From: Paraburkholderia sprentiae WSM5005
GTDB taxonomy: Bacteria; Pseudomonadota; Gammaproteobacteria; Burkholderiales; Burkholderiaceae
Length of the DNA stretch: 64,000 nucleotides
Reading direction: 5' to 3'
Assembly: GCF_001865575.2 (NCBI RefSeq)
Contig: NZ_CP017562.2
Coordinates: 1,054,001 to 1,118,000, forward strand
Under the pieces are notes generated by a model. That model made no database searches. It saw only the letters and a program-made list of their open reading frames with translations, and was not told the DNA's origin. Below, one piece after another: positions 46,828 to 55,230 of this stretch (position 1 is the first letter of the stretch; every line of letters begins with the position of its first letter). The position numbers and the translations under genes were made by a program.

Positions 46828-46946
46828 CGCGTCAATCTCCTGTGGGTCGGTGAGTCAATGGTACGGAACGGACGTCCATTATCCGGCTTTGGTCCGACGC
46901 GGGTACGATGACGGTGAACCCGCCAACCGAGCCAGGACGCCCAGAC

Positions 46947-48122
46947 ATGCAGATCCACCCGTTTGAGATTGCGATCGCCGATCAGGACCTCGACGAACTG
47001 CGCCGCCGCATCCGCGCCACGCGCTGGGCGCCTGCGACACCCGCGCCCGCATGGCAGCAGGGCGCCGATCCGGGCTGGCTGCGCGAACTCTCGACCTATT
47101 GGGCCGAGCAATTCGACTGGCGCGCGGCCGAACACAGGTTGAACCAGCTGCCGCAATTTCTCGCCGACGTGGACGGCCAGACCGTGCACTTCGCGCATCG
47201 GCGCGCGGCTAGTGTCGTGCCCGGCTTGCGCGCGTATCCGCTGGTGATCACGCACGGCTGGCCCGGTTCATTCTTCGAGTTTCACGCGCTGCTCGATCAG
47301 CTGTGCGATCCCGCCGCGTTCGGCGCCGATCCCGCCGATGCGTTCGACGTCGTCACGCCGTCGCTGCCGGGCTTCGCGTTTTCGCCTGCGCCCGCGCAGG
47401 CCGGCATGTCCGCGTTCCAGGTCGCCGACCTGTGGGTGTCGCTGATGCACGGGCTCGGCTACGAGCGCTTCGGCGCGCAGGGCGGCGATCTCGGCGCGGG
47501 CGTGTCGATCGCGTTGGCCGCGCATCATCCGCAGGCGGTGGACGGCATCCATCTGAACTTCCTGCCGAGTTCCTACGAGCCTGCGATCGGCGCGGCGCAG
47601 CAGCAGCTGAGTTCGGCCGAGCAGGATTATCTGCGCGAGAAAAGCGACTGGGCCGCACTCGAAGGCGGCTACGCGCATCAGCACAGCACCAGGCCGCTGA
47701 CCGTCGCCGCATCGCTGAACGATTCGCCGGTGGGACTCGCCGCATGGATCGGCGAGAAGTTTCGCGCGTGGAGCGATTGCGGCGGCGACGTGCACAGCGT
47801 GTTCTCGAAAGACGATCTGCTGACCAATATTTCGCTGTACTGGTTCACGCAGTGCATCGGCCCCGCGATGCAGATGTATTGGGAAAACCGCCTGCAGCCG
47901 ATGCGTTTCTCCGACGGCCCGCGCATCAATACGCCACTCGGCTTCGCGCTGTTTCCGAAGGAGATCAATCATCCGCCGCGCAGTTGGCTCGAACGAAGCT
48001 TCAACGTCGTGCAGTGGAGCGATATGCCAGGCGGCGGGCATTTCGCGGCGATGGAAAAGCCCGCGTTGCTCGCGGCCGAGATTCGGAAGTTTTTCAGGCC
48101 GTTGCGAAACAGGACTGGCTAA
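46947..48122 (+). CDS. Epoxide hydrolase (EHN-type alpha/beta hydrolase)
   Basis: A 391-residue enzyme with the N-terminal epoxide-hydrolase domain (FEIAIADQDLDELRRRIRAT) and the alpha/beta hydrolase core. The oxyanion motif is HGWPGS, the nucleophile Asp lies in AQGGDLGAGVS, and the catalytic His in PGGGHFAAMEKP. It hydrates epoxides to diols, similar to juvenile-hormone/microsomal types. MQIHPFEI at 46947 is taken as the start; ATG 46908 in frame is the alternative. Three GCGCGCAG repeats follow the stop. Confidence 0.9.
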   Translation: MQIHPFEIAIADQDLDELRRRIRATRWAPATPAPAWQQGADPGWLRELSTYWAEQFDWRAAEHRLNQLPQFLADVDGQTVHFAHRRAASVVPGLRAYPLVITHGWPGSFFEFHALLDQLCDPAAFGADPADAFDVVTPSLPGFAFSPAPAQAGMSAFQVADLWVSLMHGLGYERFGAQGGDLGAGVSIALAAHHPQAVDGIHLNFLPSSYEPAIGAAQQQLSSAEQDYLREKSDWAALEGGYAHQHSTRPLTVAASLNDSPVGLAAWIGEKFRAWSDCGGDVHSVFSKDDLLTNISLYWFTQCIGPAMQMYWENRLQPMRFSDGPRINTPLGFALFPKEINHPPRSWLERSFNVVQWSDMPGGGHFAAMEKPALLAAEIRKFFRPLRNRTG

Positions 48123-48146
48123 GCGCGCAGGCGCGCAGGCGCGCAG
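48123..48146 (+). repeat. Three tandem copies of GCGCGCAG
   Basis: A perfect 8-base unit repeated three times directly after the epoxide hydrolase stop codon. Such a short tandem could vary in copy number by slippage, without changing any protein. Confidence 0.8.
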
Positions 48147-48554
48147 CGCGACACGTGACGCGCGAACAGCGCATGGCCGATTCGCTCGAATCGCGACACA
48201 CGACTCGACACAGAGAGAACGACAGGATGAGCGCACCTGTCGCGGTGCGGGCGTACGGACAAATGCCAAGCGGGTTTCGCATTTCTCGCTGATGCGGCGC
48301 GAGGCATGAGCGACACGCTGGCGGCTATGAATGCTTCGTCCAACGAAGCACTAACAGCGTCGATCACGAACGGCAAAGGCGGTCGTCTTTTTTATTCATC
48401 CGGCGCCATCAAGAACATGCAACAAAAATGAGATGCCCGCGACGATTATTGTCAAGGTTTGTCAAAACAACCTTATCCCGATTTAAAGCGGTTGACCGGG
48501 ACCCATTTCGATGGTCAATTAGCCAGGCGTCGCGAGAAACTCAAAAGAGGTCCA
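48147..48554. other. Intergenic junction into the low-GC islet
   Basis: The first half is GC-rich; from about 48380 it becomes AT-rich. TGCTTCGT-CCA-ACGAAGCA (48332-48350) is a perfect 8-bp hairpin and AAGGTT...AACCTT (48454-48474) an inverted repeat, the latter likely in the promoter region of the next gene. No attachment site, tRNA or integrase is visible. Confidence 0.5.
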
Positions 48555-48983
48555 ATGGAGCAACACATACAGAAAAGCATCGGCAGCGAGTCGACGGACG
48601 AGGAGGTCTGCGGGCTTTGCCGCGTCACGTATTCGATATTCGCCAGCTTCCCCGCAATGCCGTCCGCAGAGGTCATGAACGTCGAAACTGGCGATTTCTT
48701 TCCGGTTGATGTGGTCCGTTCGCTTTCATCCGGTCATGACATGACCGAAGCCTTGGGCACTGCATGGGCGTGCAGTTGTCGCAGACGCCCACGGAATCGC
48801 TTCGATCAGCGCTTCACGCTAACTGACACCGCGGGTAACGCGCTCCTAAATACCTATTACACGGCCCGACTTCCATCGGGCGCACGTGTTCACGGCATGA
48901 CCGATTCGCAGGGGCGCACGGGGCGCTACATGACAGACGGTGCGCATTCGATTCACATTTATATTGGTCACAGGGAGGCGTAA
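48555..48983 (+). CDS. Small protein with T6SS cargo-like C-terminal beta domain
   Basis: A 142-residue cytoplasmic protein without a signal peptide. The C-terminal ~55 residues (FDQRFTLTDTAGNALLNTYY, then RLPSGARVHGMTDSQGRTGRY) resemble the Ig-like or transthyretin-like segment often appended to VgrG, PAAR or effector proteins in Burkholderia. The N-terminal part has CGLC and CSC pairs and no family I know. GAGG lies 5 bases before the ATG. Its TAA overlaps the muramidase ATG by one base. Likely an adaptor or structural partner for the next gene product. GC content is lower than the flanks. Confidence 0.6.
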   Translation: MEQHIQKSIGSESTDEEVCGLCRVTYSIFASFPAMPSAEVMNVETGDFFPVDVVRSLSSGHDMTEALGTAWACSCRRRPRNRFDQRFTLTDTAGNALLNTYYTARLPSGARVHGMTDSQGRTGRYMTDGAHSIHIYIGHREA

Positions 48984-49582
48984 TGCCCGACGCACTTGGG
49001 TCAGCACTGACAGACACAAATCCGAATTCACTCATAACTCTTCGGTCGGACAGGCTCGGTAAGCCGTGGAAAGCATCCGACAAAATTAAAACATTTATAG
49101 GTATCTGGGAAAGCGGACGCATGGAGGGCACGACCAGAATCGTTTATACGGACCGTTCACATATTGATGTGCCAGTATCTGGCGGCATGATTCTGGTGGT
49201 GTACCGTGATGACCGGGGAAACCCAACAGTCGGCTGCGGTCACCTTGTTCTTCCTGATGACAATTTGCAGCTTGGTCAAACAATCACAGTTGCCCGCGCG
49301 CGCGATTTGCTGGAGAAGGACTTGCAGCGAATGGAGGGGGCGATCAATAGGAACGTCAAGGTGCCTTTGCACCAGTACGAGTACGACGCGCTTGTTAGCA
49401 TTTGTTTTAACGCGGGCGGTGGCGGCGCGGCCGTCGAAATAGCACACCGGGTCAATCAAGGCGATTATCAAAGCGTTCCGCATTACATAACCGGTTTTCG
49501 TTGCCGCAATCCACGCTTGCGTCAACGCCGTTCAACGGAGGCGCGCGTTTTTGCACAGGGAGTTTACGATGCAACTCACTAG
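48983..49582 (+). CDS. GH24 (T4-type) lysozyme/muramidase, probable secreted effector
   Basis: A 199-residue muramidase that would cut the N-acetylmuramic acid to N-acetylglucosamine bond of peptidoglycan. The GH24 catalytic set is visible: Glu43 in FIGIWESGRMEG, Asp76 or Asp77 in VVYRDDRGNPTVGCGHL and Thr82. The spacing between Glu43 and the Asp is about 33 residues, longer than in T4 lysozyme (9), so an insertion carries TDRSHIDVPVSGG. The helical lobe (ALVSICFNAGGGG; RRSTEARVFAQGVYD) is complete. It has no signal peptide and no holin or spanin neighbours, unlike a phage lysis gene. The downstream gene encodes an LprI-type lysozyme inhibitor, which favours a T6SS-type effector. Confidence 0.85.
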   Translation: MPDALGSALTDTNPNSLITLRSDRLGKPWKASDKIKTFIGIWESGRMEGTTRIVYTDRSHIDVPVSGGMILVVYRDDRGNPTVGCGHLVLPDDNLQLGQTITVARARDLLEKDLQRMEGAINRNVKVPLHQYEYDALVSICFNAGGGGAAVEIAHRVNQGDYQSVPHYITGFRCRNPRLRQRRSTEARVFAQGVYDATH

Positions 49583-50072
49583 GTCTGTGGTCGCATTGAC
49601 CGCTACGTGTACCATCGCAGCGCTTGTTTCCAGTCCGACTGCACATGGAAAAACTGTGTATTCCGTGCCATTCGATTATAAGAAGTTCCCCCCATCATCG
49701 AGCTACTTTCAAGGGAAATCCCTCGAAGAAATTGATCGCTTGTGTAAAACAGGTGACGGCGCGTCCACTGACGATGCGGCGGCGTGCGAGCAACGGAACT
49801 TCGAACGCTCGAATTCGAGGCTAAATGCCACTTATGCCAAGATCCTGAGTTCAATAAGAGCGTCTGACAAGGAATCGGCGGCGGATGACGATCCGCTAGC
49901 CGCTCCCGATTTTGTGGGCGCACAAGAAAATTGGTCTAGATATCGTGAACGTTACTGCTACGCCTATGTCTATGCGTTGGGCGAAGCATCCGGACGCTAC
50001 ATATACTTTTGGAACTGCATGAAGGACATCACTCAGGATCGCATCAAGCAATTGGAGAAATTCTCGGAATGA
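49569..50072 (+). CDS. LprI/DUF1311 family lysozyme inhibitor, probable immunity protein
   Basis: A 167-residue exported protein. Signal peptide about 1-27 (VVALTATCTIAALVSSPTAHG). The mature part matches the LprI/DUF1311 pattern: Cys-containing helices IDRLCKTGDGASTDDAAACE, LNATYAKILSSI, ENWSRYRERYCYAYVY and WNCMKDITQDRIKQLEKF. LprI of Mycobacterium is reported to inhibit lysozyme. The ATG has AGGGAG 6 bases upstream and overlaps the muramidase gene by 14 bases. A periplasmic inhibitor made with a muramidase lacking a signal peptide is the expected layout of an effector-immunity pair. Confidence 0.82.
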   Translation: MQLTRSVVALTATCTIAALVSSPTAHGKTVYSVPFDYKKFPPSSSYFQGKSLEEIDRLCKTGDGASTDDAAACEQRNFERSNSRLNATYAKILSSIRASDKESAADDDPLAAPDFVGAQENWSRYRERYCYAYVYALGEASGRYIYFWNCMKDITQDRIKQLEKFSE

Positions 50073-50391
50073 ATATGTCCCGCTTTGGGGGGCTTTTGTT
50101 TGAGTTTAGGAAGACAACCGTCGCCACCACGACCGAACATACGCGTTGGCGACGAAATCAGGGACGACGGAGCCGCGCCGTATGGCGCGATGCGCGACTC
50201 GCGTCGATCATGCGACACGAAGCAACGCTCGCGCTGGCGTCCCACGCGGCGCAGCGTTCCGGCCTCCAGCCGGTTTGCAGCGCTACCGGTTTGGCGACGC
50301 GGCGAGCTTGTCGATCGAACGCGCGTGGCGCGGTGTGTTTATAGTTGTTGCAATGCCGGTCGAACCTTCGTGTGCGAGGGCACCCCACGTC
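50073..50391. other. Intergenic junction out of the islet
   Basis: About 320 bases in which GC rises back to the genome level from about 50150. A G-run followed by TTTTGTTT (50087-50100) may serve as a weak terminator for the islet. No gene is supported. Confidence 0.45.
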
Positions 50392-51333
50392 ATGACACTT
50401 GCGTCGAACCACGATCATCGCCGCCGTTTTCTGCGCGCCGCGCTCGGGCTGCCGGCAACGCTTGCGTTCTCGCGCGTCACGCCCGCGCAAAACGGTACCG
50501 CCTTACCCCGCATGAGCCGCCGCGCGATCCCGTCTACTGGCGAAGCGCTGCCCGTGATCGGCTGCGGCACGTGGCGCACCTTCGACGTTGGCGACGATGC
50601 CACCGCGCGCGCGCAACTGGCCGCCGTGCTGCGCGTCCTGTTCGAAGCGGGCGGCTCGGTGATCGATTCGTCGCCGATGTATGGTTCATCTGAAGCGGTC
50701 GCGGGCGCGCTGCTCACGCAGCTCGACGCGCATCGCAAAGCCTTCGTCGCCACCAAGGTATGGACCGAGGGACGCGAGGCCGGCATCGCGCAGATGGAAG
50801 AATCGCTGCGGCGCTTTCAGCAGCCGCGTGTCGATCTGATGCAGATCCACAATCTGCTCGACTGGCGCACGCAGTTGGCGACGTTACGCGAATGGAAAGC
50901 GCGCGGCCGGATTCGCTATCTCGGCATCACGCATCACACCTCGAGCGCGTTCGACGCGGTTGCCGCGGTGATGCGCAGCGAGAAGCCCGATTTCGTGCAG
51001 ATCAACTACGCCGCCGACGATCGCGCGGCCGAGCAGCGCATCCTGCCGCTCGCGGCCGATCTCGGCATCGGCGTCGTGATCAATCAACCGTTCGGCGGCG
51101 GCGGTTTGCTCGCGCGCATGATGAAGACGCCGCTGCCCGCATGGGCCGCCGAAATCGGCTGCACGAGCTGGGCGCAGATTCTTTTGAAGTTCGTGCTCGC
51201 GCAGCCGGCGGTGACGGTCGTGATTCCCGGCACCGGGCGGCCGCAATATATGGCGGACAACGTGCGCGCGGGTTCGGGACCGCTTCCCGACGGCGCGATG
51301 CGCGCACGGATCATCGCGGCGGTAAGCGGCTGA
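50392..51333 (+). CDS. Exported (Tat-type) aldo/keto reductase
   Basis: A 313-residue member of the aldo/keto reductase family. A twin-arginine leader is visible (HRRRFLRAALGLPATLAFS, residues 7-25). The catalytic tetrad appears as Asp and Tyr in IDSSPMYGSSE, Lys in VATKVW and His in MQIHNLLDW; the C-terminal VTVVIPGTGRP fits the cofactor site. The ATG at 50392 is favoured by GAGGG upstream; ATG 50353 in frame has none. A periplasmic NADPH-type enzyme would need cofactor before export, consistent with Tat. Confidence 0.87.
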   Translation: MTLASNHDHRRRFLRAALGLPATLAFSRVTPAQNGTALPRMSRRAIPSTGEALPVIGCGTWRTFDVGDDATARAQLAAVLRVLFEAGGSVIDSSPMYGSSEAVAGALLTQLDAHRKAFVATKVWTEGREAGIAQMEESLRRFQQPRVDLMQIHNLLDWRTQLATLREWKARGRIRYLGITHHTSSAFDAVAAVMRSEKPDFVQINYAADDRAAEQRILPLAADLGIGVVINQPFGGGGLLARMMKTPLPAWAAEIGCTSWAQILLKFVLAQPAVTVVIPGTGRPQYMADNVRAGSGPLPDGAMRARIIAAVSG

Positions 51334-51516
51334 CGCGGCGCCTGACGCGGTCCGCATTCACTGCGCAATCCGTCGCCGTGATGACCTGATGCTTTCGATC
51401 CGCATACGCGGACCGCCTCCCGCAAACTCCACACGACGCGGGAATAAAACCCGCCACACACCAGTCATGCCTCACGAACCGGGTTCGGTTCGGCGAATCC
51501 CTATCGTGAGGTCATC

Positions 51517-52461
51517 ATGTCGTCACATCATTCATTCGATCCGGCGCGTCGCGGCGCGCTGAAGTGTCTTGCGTTCGGTGGCCTTGGCACCGTGTTCATG
51601 CTGTCGGGCGGCGTGCTGACGCCGGTCGAGCTCGCGCTCGCGGCCGACGCGAACACCGCGCCGTCCGCGGCGGGCGTGCCGCTTTTCCTGCAGATCAGCG
51701 ACACGCATATCGGCTTCAACAAGGAAGCGAATCCCGACGTCGCGGGCACGCTGAAACAGACGATCGATTATGTCAACGCGATGCCGGCTCGGCCGCCGCT
51801 CGCGATTCACACCGGCGACATCACGCACCTGTCGAAGCCCTCGGAGTTCGATCTCGCCGCGCAGCTCATGTCGGGACTGAAGATCACCGAACTGCACACG
51901 GTGCCCGGCGAGCATGACGTCACCGACGGCCCCGGCACCGAGTACTTCAGCCGCTTCGGCAAGGCGTCGGATAACCGTGGCTATTACAGCTTCGATCACC
52001 AGGGCGTGCATTTCGTCGGGCTCGTCAACGTGATGCATTTCAAGCCGAACGGCCTCGGCGGTCTCGGCGACGAGCAGCTCGAATGGCTCGAAAACGATCT
52101 GAAGGGCCGCGCGTCGAGCGCACCGGTCGTCGTGTTCGCGCACATGCCGATGTGGACGATCTACGAGCCGTGGGGCTGGGGCACCGGCGACGCGGGACAG
52201 GCGATGAGCTATCTGAAGCGCTTCGGTTCGGTGACGGTGTTGAACGGTCACATTCATCAGATCGTGACGAAGGTCGAAGGCAACGTGACGTTCCATACGG
52301 CTCGCTCGACCGCCTATCCGCAGCCGAGCGCCGGCAACGGCGAAGGCCCGGGGCCGCTGAAGGTCGCGAGCGCGCAGCTGCCGAAGATGCTCGGCGTGAC
52401 GAGCGTCAGCATCGCGCGTCATCCGCTGAAGGCGACGCTCGACGACACGACGCTCGCCTGA
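51517..52461 (+). CDS. Exported metallophosphoesterase with GEHD variant motif
   Basis: A 314-residue calcineurin-fold protein with an Arg-Arg leader (DPARRGALKCLAFGGLG). Metal motifs: SDTHIGF (Asp62, His64), HTGDITH (Asp101), VPGEHD (131-134 in place of the usual GNHD), VFAHMPMW and NGHIHQ. The Asn of GNHD is replaced by Glu132, which should alter the metal site or substrate handling. A cupredoxin gene follows 37 bases later, so the two exported proteins probably work together. Substrate unknown. Confidence 0.85.
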   Translation: MSSHHSFDPARRGALKCLAFGGLGTVFMLSGGVLTPVELALAADANTAPSAAGVPLFLQISDTHIGFNKEANPDVAGTLKQTIDYVNAMPARPPLAIHTGDITHLSKPSEFDLAAQLMSGLKITELHTVPGEHDVTDGPGTEYFSRFGKASDNRGYYSFDHQGVHFVGLVNVMHFKPNGLGGLGDEQLEWLENDLKGRASSAPVVVFAHMPMWTIYEPWGWGTGDAGQAMSYLKRFGSVTVLNGHIHQIVTKVEGNVTFHTARSTAYPQPSAGNGEGPGPLKVASAQLPKMLGVTSVSIARHPLKATLDDTTLA

Positions 52462-52498
52462 CGGCACGCGCCACTTTTACGCATCGAGGAGATCAGTG

Positions 52499-52891
52499 AT
52501 GTTGACCAATATGATGGGCCGCGCGCTCGTGATGCTGTCCGGCAGTCTGGCGATGCTGGCGGTGTCGGCGGGACTCGGCCAGGCGCAAACGACGATGCCG
52601 ATGCAGATGCCGATGAAGGTGCAGCCACAGACCGTCGCGTCGACCCCGAACGCGATAGTCATCAAGAACTTCATGTTCACGCCGATGGACCTGACCATCA
52701 AGGCAGGCACGACGGTCACATGGAAAAACCTCGACGGCGAGCCGCATACGGTGGTCAACGACGCGGGCCTGTTCCGCTCGGCCGCGCTCGATCAGGACGA
52801 CACCTATCAGTTCAAGTTCGATAAACCGGGCGTGTACAAGATCTTTTGCGGCATCCATCCGAACATGAAGGCGACCATTACCGTGCAATGA
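52499..52891 (+). CDS. Cupredoxin (plastocyanin/azurin-like) domain protein
   Basis: A 130-residue periplasmic blue-copper protein. Signal peptide about 1-30, a Met-rich segment (MPMQMPMKV) that might bind copper, and the type 1 site: His83 (EPHTVVND), Cys117, His120 and Met123 (FCGIHPNMK). It would carry electrons or copper. It forms a unit with the metallophosphoesterase gene. GAGGAGA precedes the ATG. Confidence 0.9.
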   Translation: MLTNMMGRALVMLSGSLAMLAVSAGLGQAQTTMPMQMPMKVQPQTVASTPNAIVIKNFMFTPMDLTIKAGTTVTWKNLDGEPHTVVNDAGLFRSAALDQDDTYQFKFDKPGVYKIFCGIHPNMKATITVQ

Positions 52892-52904
52892 GCCGTGCAA
52901 TGAA

Positions 52905-52920
52905 CGGCGCAACCGCGCCG
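52905..52920. terminator. Short hairpin between convergent genes
   Basis: CGGCGC-AACC-GCGCCG gives a perfect 6-base-pair stem with a 4-base loop between the cupredoxin and the convergent FUSC gene. There is no T run, so strength is doubtful. Confidence 0.35.
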
Positions 52921-52921
52921 C

Positions 52922-53989
52922 TCACGCGGTATGCAGCTCGCTCAACCGGCACAACAAAATCCCATAGCCGGTCAAGTGTCCGAGGTACACGCTCGTAAAC
53001 ACGTTCGACGCGGGCAGGTCCTCGGTCAGCTGACGCAGCTCCGCCATATGCAACGGGGGCGCCGCGAGCGGCGCTCGTTCGACGCGCAGGTCCGCCGCCT
53101 CGGCCAACTGGCGGTGCGCGTCGACGAGCTTCGCGAGCCGCGCGAGAAACGCTTCGCGCCAACCGACGTCGAGCGCGGCGAACTGATCGTGAAACGTGTC
53201 CATCGTTTCGAGAAAATTGACCAGCGAATCGAAGGTCTCCTGGTAGCTCGCGAACACCGGCAGCCGGGCCGCGTTGCGCTTCAGATGCGGCGACACCCAC
53301 GCCTGCTCCAGGTCGGTCTTCAGCAGCTGGTGCGCCTGCTTCAGGTTCGTGCTCAGCGCGCGCAGCTTCGAGGCCGCCGGCTTGATCTGCGCTCTATCGA
53401 CCTGACCGGCGGCCAGTTGCGCGACGACGTCGGTGGCCTGTTCGTTGCCGTCGTTGACGAGCGTGTTTGCCCAGTAGCCGTGATCGGGCGGAAACGCGAT
53501 CTGCTGGATCACGAAGCCGAGCAACATGCCGAGCACCACGCCGATCAGGCGCTGTTCGAGCAGCGGAATATGTTCGCCGGTATAGAGCACGAGCGTGATC
53601 GGCACGGTGATGCTGGTCATCTGGAACAGCGACGGCCGCAGCGCGACGATGCCGAAGATCACGAGCGGCAGCAGCGCCGCGCCCATCCATAGATGTGGTG
53701 CGGTCAGCCAGATCAACAGCGTGCCGATCGGCATCGCCACCACGTTCGACAACACGCGCTTGTAGAAGTAGCTTCGAGCCGCCGAAACCGAGCTGCCGAG
53801 CGCCAGCGTGAGCATCGTCGAACCGGCGAGCGGGACGGCCGCGTCGGGGTAGCCGAGCAGATACGGGATGCCGAAACCGATCCACAGGCCGAGCGTCAGC
53901 TTCGTGTACTTGGCGGTTTCCGAAAGAGAAAAACGCGCGAACGCGCGGCGCAACGGCGTGAGTGGTTTGTGTTGATACCTGTTCGACAT
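52922..53989 (-). CDS. FUSC/aromatic acid exporter-like membrane protein
   Basis: A 355-residue inner-membrane protein. The N-terminal ~170 residues hold about six helices (LTLGLWIGFGIPYLLGY..., GVVLGMLLGFVIQQIAF), followed by a long helical cytoplasmic part. This is the layout of the FUSC/ArAE group (half-size relatives of AaeB). Start taken at MSNRYQHK; the open frame upstream is not membrane-like. Substrate not known. Confidence 0.78.
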   Translation of the reverse strand: MSNRYQHKPLTPLRRAFARFSLSETAKYTKLTLGLWIGFGIPYLLGYPDAAVPLAGSTMLTLALGSSVSAARSYFYKRVLSNVVAMPIGTLLIWLTAPHLWMGAALLPLVIFGIVALRPSLFQMTSITVPITLVLYTGEHIPLLEQRLIGVVLGMLLGFVIQQIAFPPDHGYWANTLVNDGNEQATDVVAQLAAGQVDRAQIKPAASKLRALSTNLKQAHQLLKTDLEQAWVSPHLKRNAARLPVFASYQETFDSLVNFLETMDTFHDQFAALDVGWREAFLARLAKLVDAHRQLAEAADLRVERAPLAAPPLHMAELRQLTEDLPASNVFTSVYLGHLTGYGILLCRLSELHTA

Positions 53990-54435
53990 GGTTTCTATGC
54001 TGACAGATGACGTTGGGCGCGGCGCGACGCAATGCGCGCGTTCAAGCCGGGGCGTCACAGTCGCGCGTGAGCCCGCCGTCAGGCCCGGTTGTTGCATCCG
54101 AGACAGCCACCGCGTTGGCGCGTTTCGCAGAACCCACGTCGCATCGAGCGTAGCGGGCGACGGCAGGGGCGCGCTGCCTGTCCCGGTTATGGCTGGATTG
54201 GAGTTTTTACCAGCTTCGCATTCTTTTTTGCCAACTGACGCGGGATCCGGCGGCGTTCGTTTGAACCACACGCAAGCGAGGCGGAAACGCAACGCTGCTG
54301 TGTTGTCGCCGGTGCGCGACAGTATTACATTCGTTGAGCAGCGCGTGCAGCGGCCGACCGCGAGCGCGGCTGACGCGCGCGCTCGTCAATTCGTCAGCTG
54401 GCCAGCAAGAAGTGGCATACCCGGAGCGTTTTTCG
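53990..54435. other. Divergent intergenic region
   Basis: About 450 bases between divergent genes, mostly GC-rich with a less GC-rich middle (54190-54330). No gene, palindrome or RNA was recognised; promoters for both sides should be here. Confidence 0.4.
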
Positions 54436-55230
54436 ATGGCTACCGATCCCGACGATACCGACCTGCGTCATTGCGCAGCGGACGGCCGGTACTCCGGCTT
54501 TACTCTCGACGGCTCGAACGAATCGGGCGTGCCGCCGCCGCGCTTCGGCCGTCTCGCGCTGTGCGTCGCGGCGGCGGGCGCGCTCACCTTCGGCGTGATG
54601 GGCACGGTCGCCTACAGCGTCTGGTTCAACCAGGATCAGCAGACCTATGCGGACGCCATTGCGGGCGCGCGCCAGGCGCTCGGCTCGGCGGCATCGGGCA
54701 GGGTGCCGACGGTTGCCGTCGCGCACGCGCCGGAGGACGCGGCCGCGCCGTCTGCCGCTCCGCCAGCCACGCAGTCGGTCATGCAGTCGGCAACCGAGCT
54801 AGCCGCACAGTCGAGCGCGCCACATGCCGCGCTCGAAGCGGCCGGCGCGAACGGCGGCTTCGAGGACACCAACCCGGCCATCTGGTCCGGGCAGATCCGC
54901 CGGAGCGCGCCGGACCCAGGTTTCACGGCAGCGCTGGCCGATACGCCGGTCGATACGTCGGCCGATGGTTCCGCCGACACGCTCGCGGCGCCCATTGCGC
55001 CCACGCCATCCCCGCGCTCGACGCGGCACGTGATCAGTACGGCCGGTTCCACCACACAGACCGCGGCCGGCCACGGCGCGAAAGAAACGCGGCTCGCGCA
55101 GCAGGAGCGGCGCGCGTCGTCGAGACACAAGGGCAGTCTGTTTGCGCGGATCGGACAGTTCTTTCGACGCGTAAGCTATCGTCAACATGACAACGGCCGA
55201 CAGCAACCAGATCCCTACTCCCATCCCTGA
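54436..55230 (+). CDS. Single-pass membrane protein of unknown function upstream of a diguanylate cyclase
   Basis: A 264-residue protein with one transmembrane helix near residues 38-60 (LALCVAAAGALTFGVMGTVAYSV, split by family as a simple anchor) and a long Ala/Pro/Ser/Thr-rich, probably periplasmic tail, ending in a basic stretch (RRVSYRQHDNGRQQ). No domain recognised. GGAG lies upstream of the ATG. Its last 44 bases overlap the cyclase gene, which implies coupled expression. Confidence 0.6.
   Translation: MATDPDDTDLRHCAADGRYSGFTLDGSNESGVPPPRFGRLALCVAAAGALTFGVMGTVAYSVWFNQDQQTYADAIAGARQALGSAASGRVPTVAVAHAPEDAAAPSAAPPATQSVMQSATELAAQSSAPHAALEAAGANGGFEDTNPAIWSGQIRRSAPDPGFTAALADTPVDTSADGSADTLAAPIAPTPSPRSTRHVISTAGSTTQTAAGHGAKETRLAQQERRASSRHKGSLFARIGQFFRRVSYRQHDNGRQQPDPYSHP

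Noticed and set aside
48332..48350. Perfect hairpin TGCTTCGT-CCA-ACGAAGCA as terminator or attachment site
   Set aside because: No T run follows, no duplicate flanks the islet on the other side, and no integrase or tRNA is near.
48983..49582. Prophage endolysin interpretation of the muramidase
   Set aside because: No holin, spanin, tail or other phage gene lies nearby, and the overlapping gene encodes a periplasmic lysozyme inhibitor.
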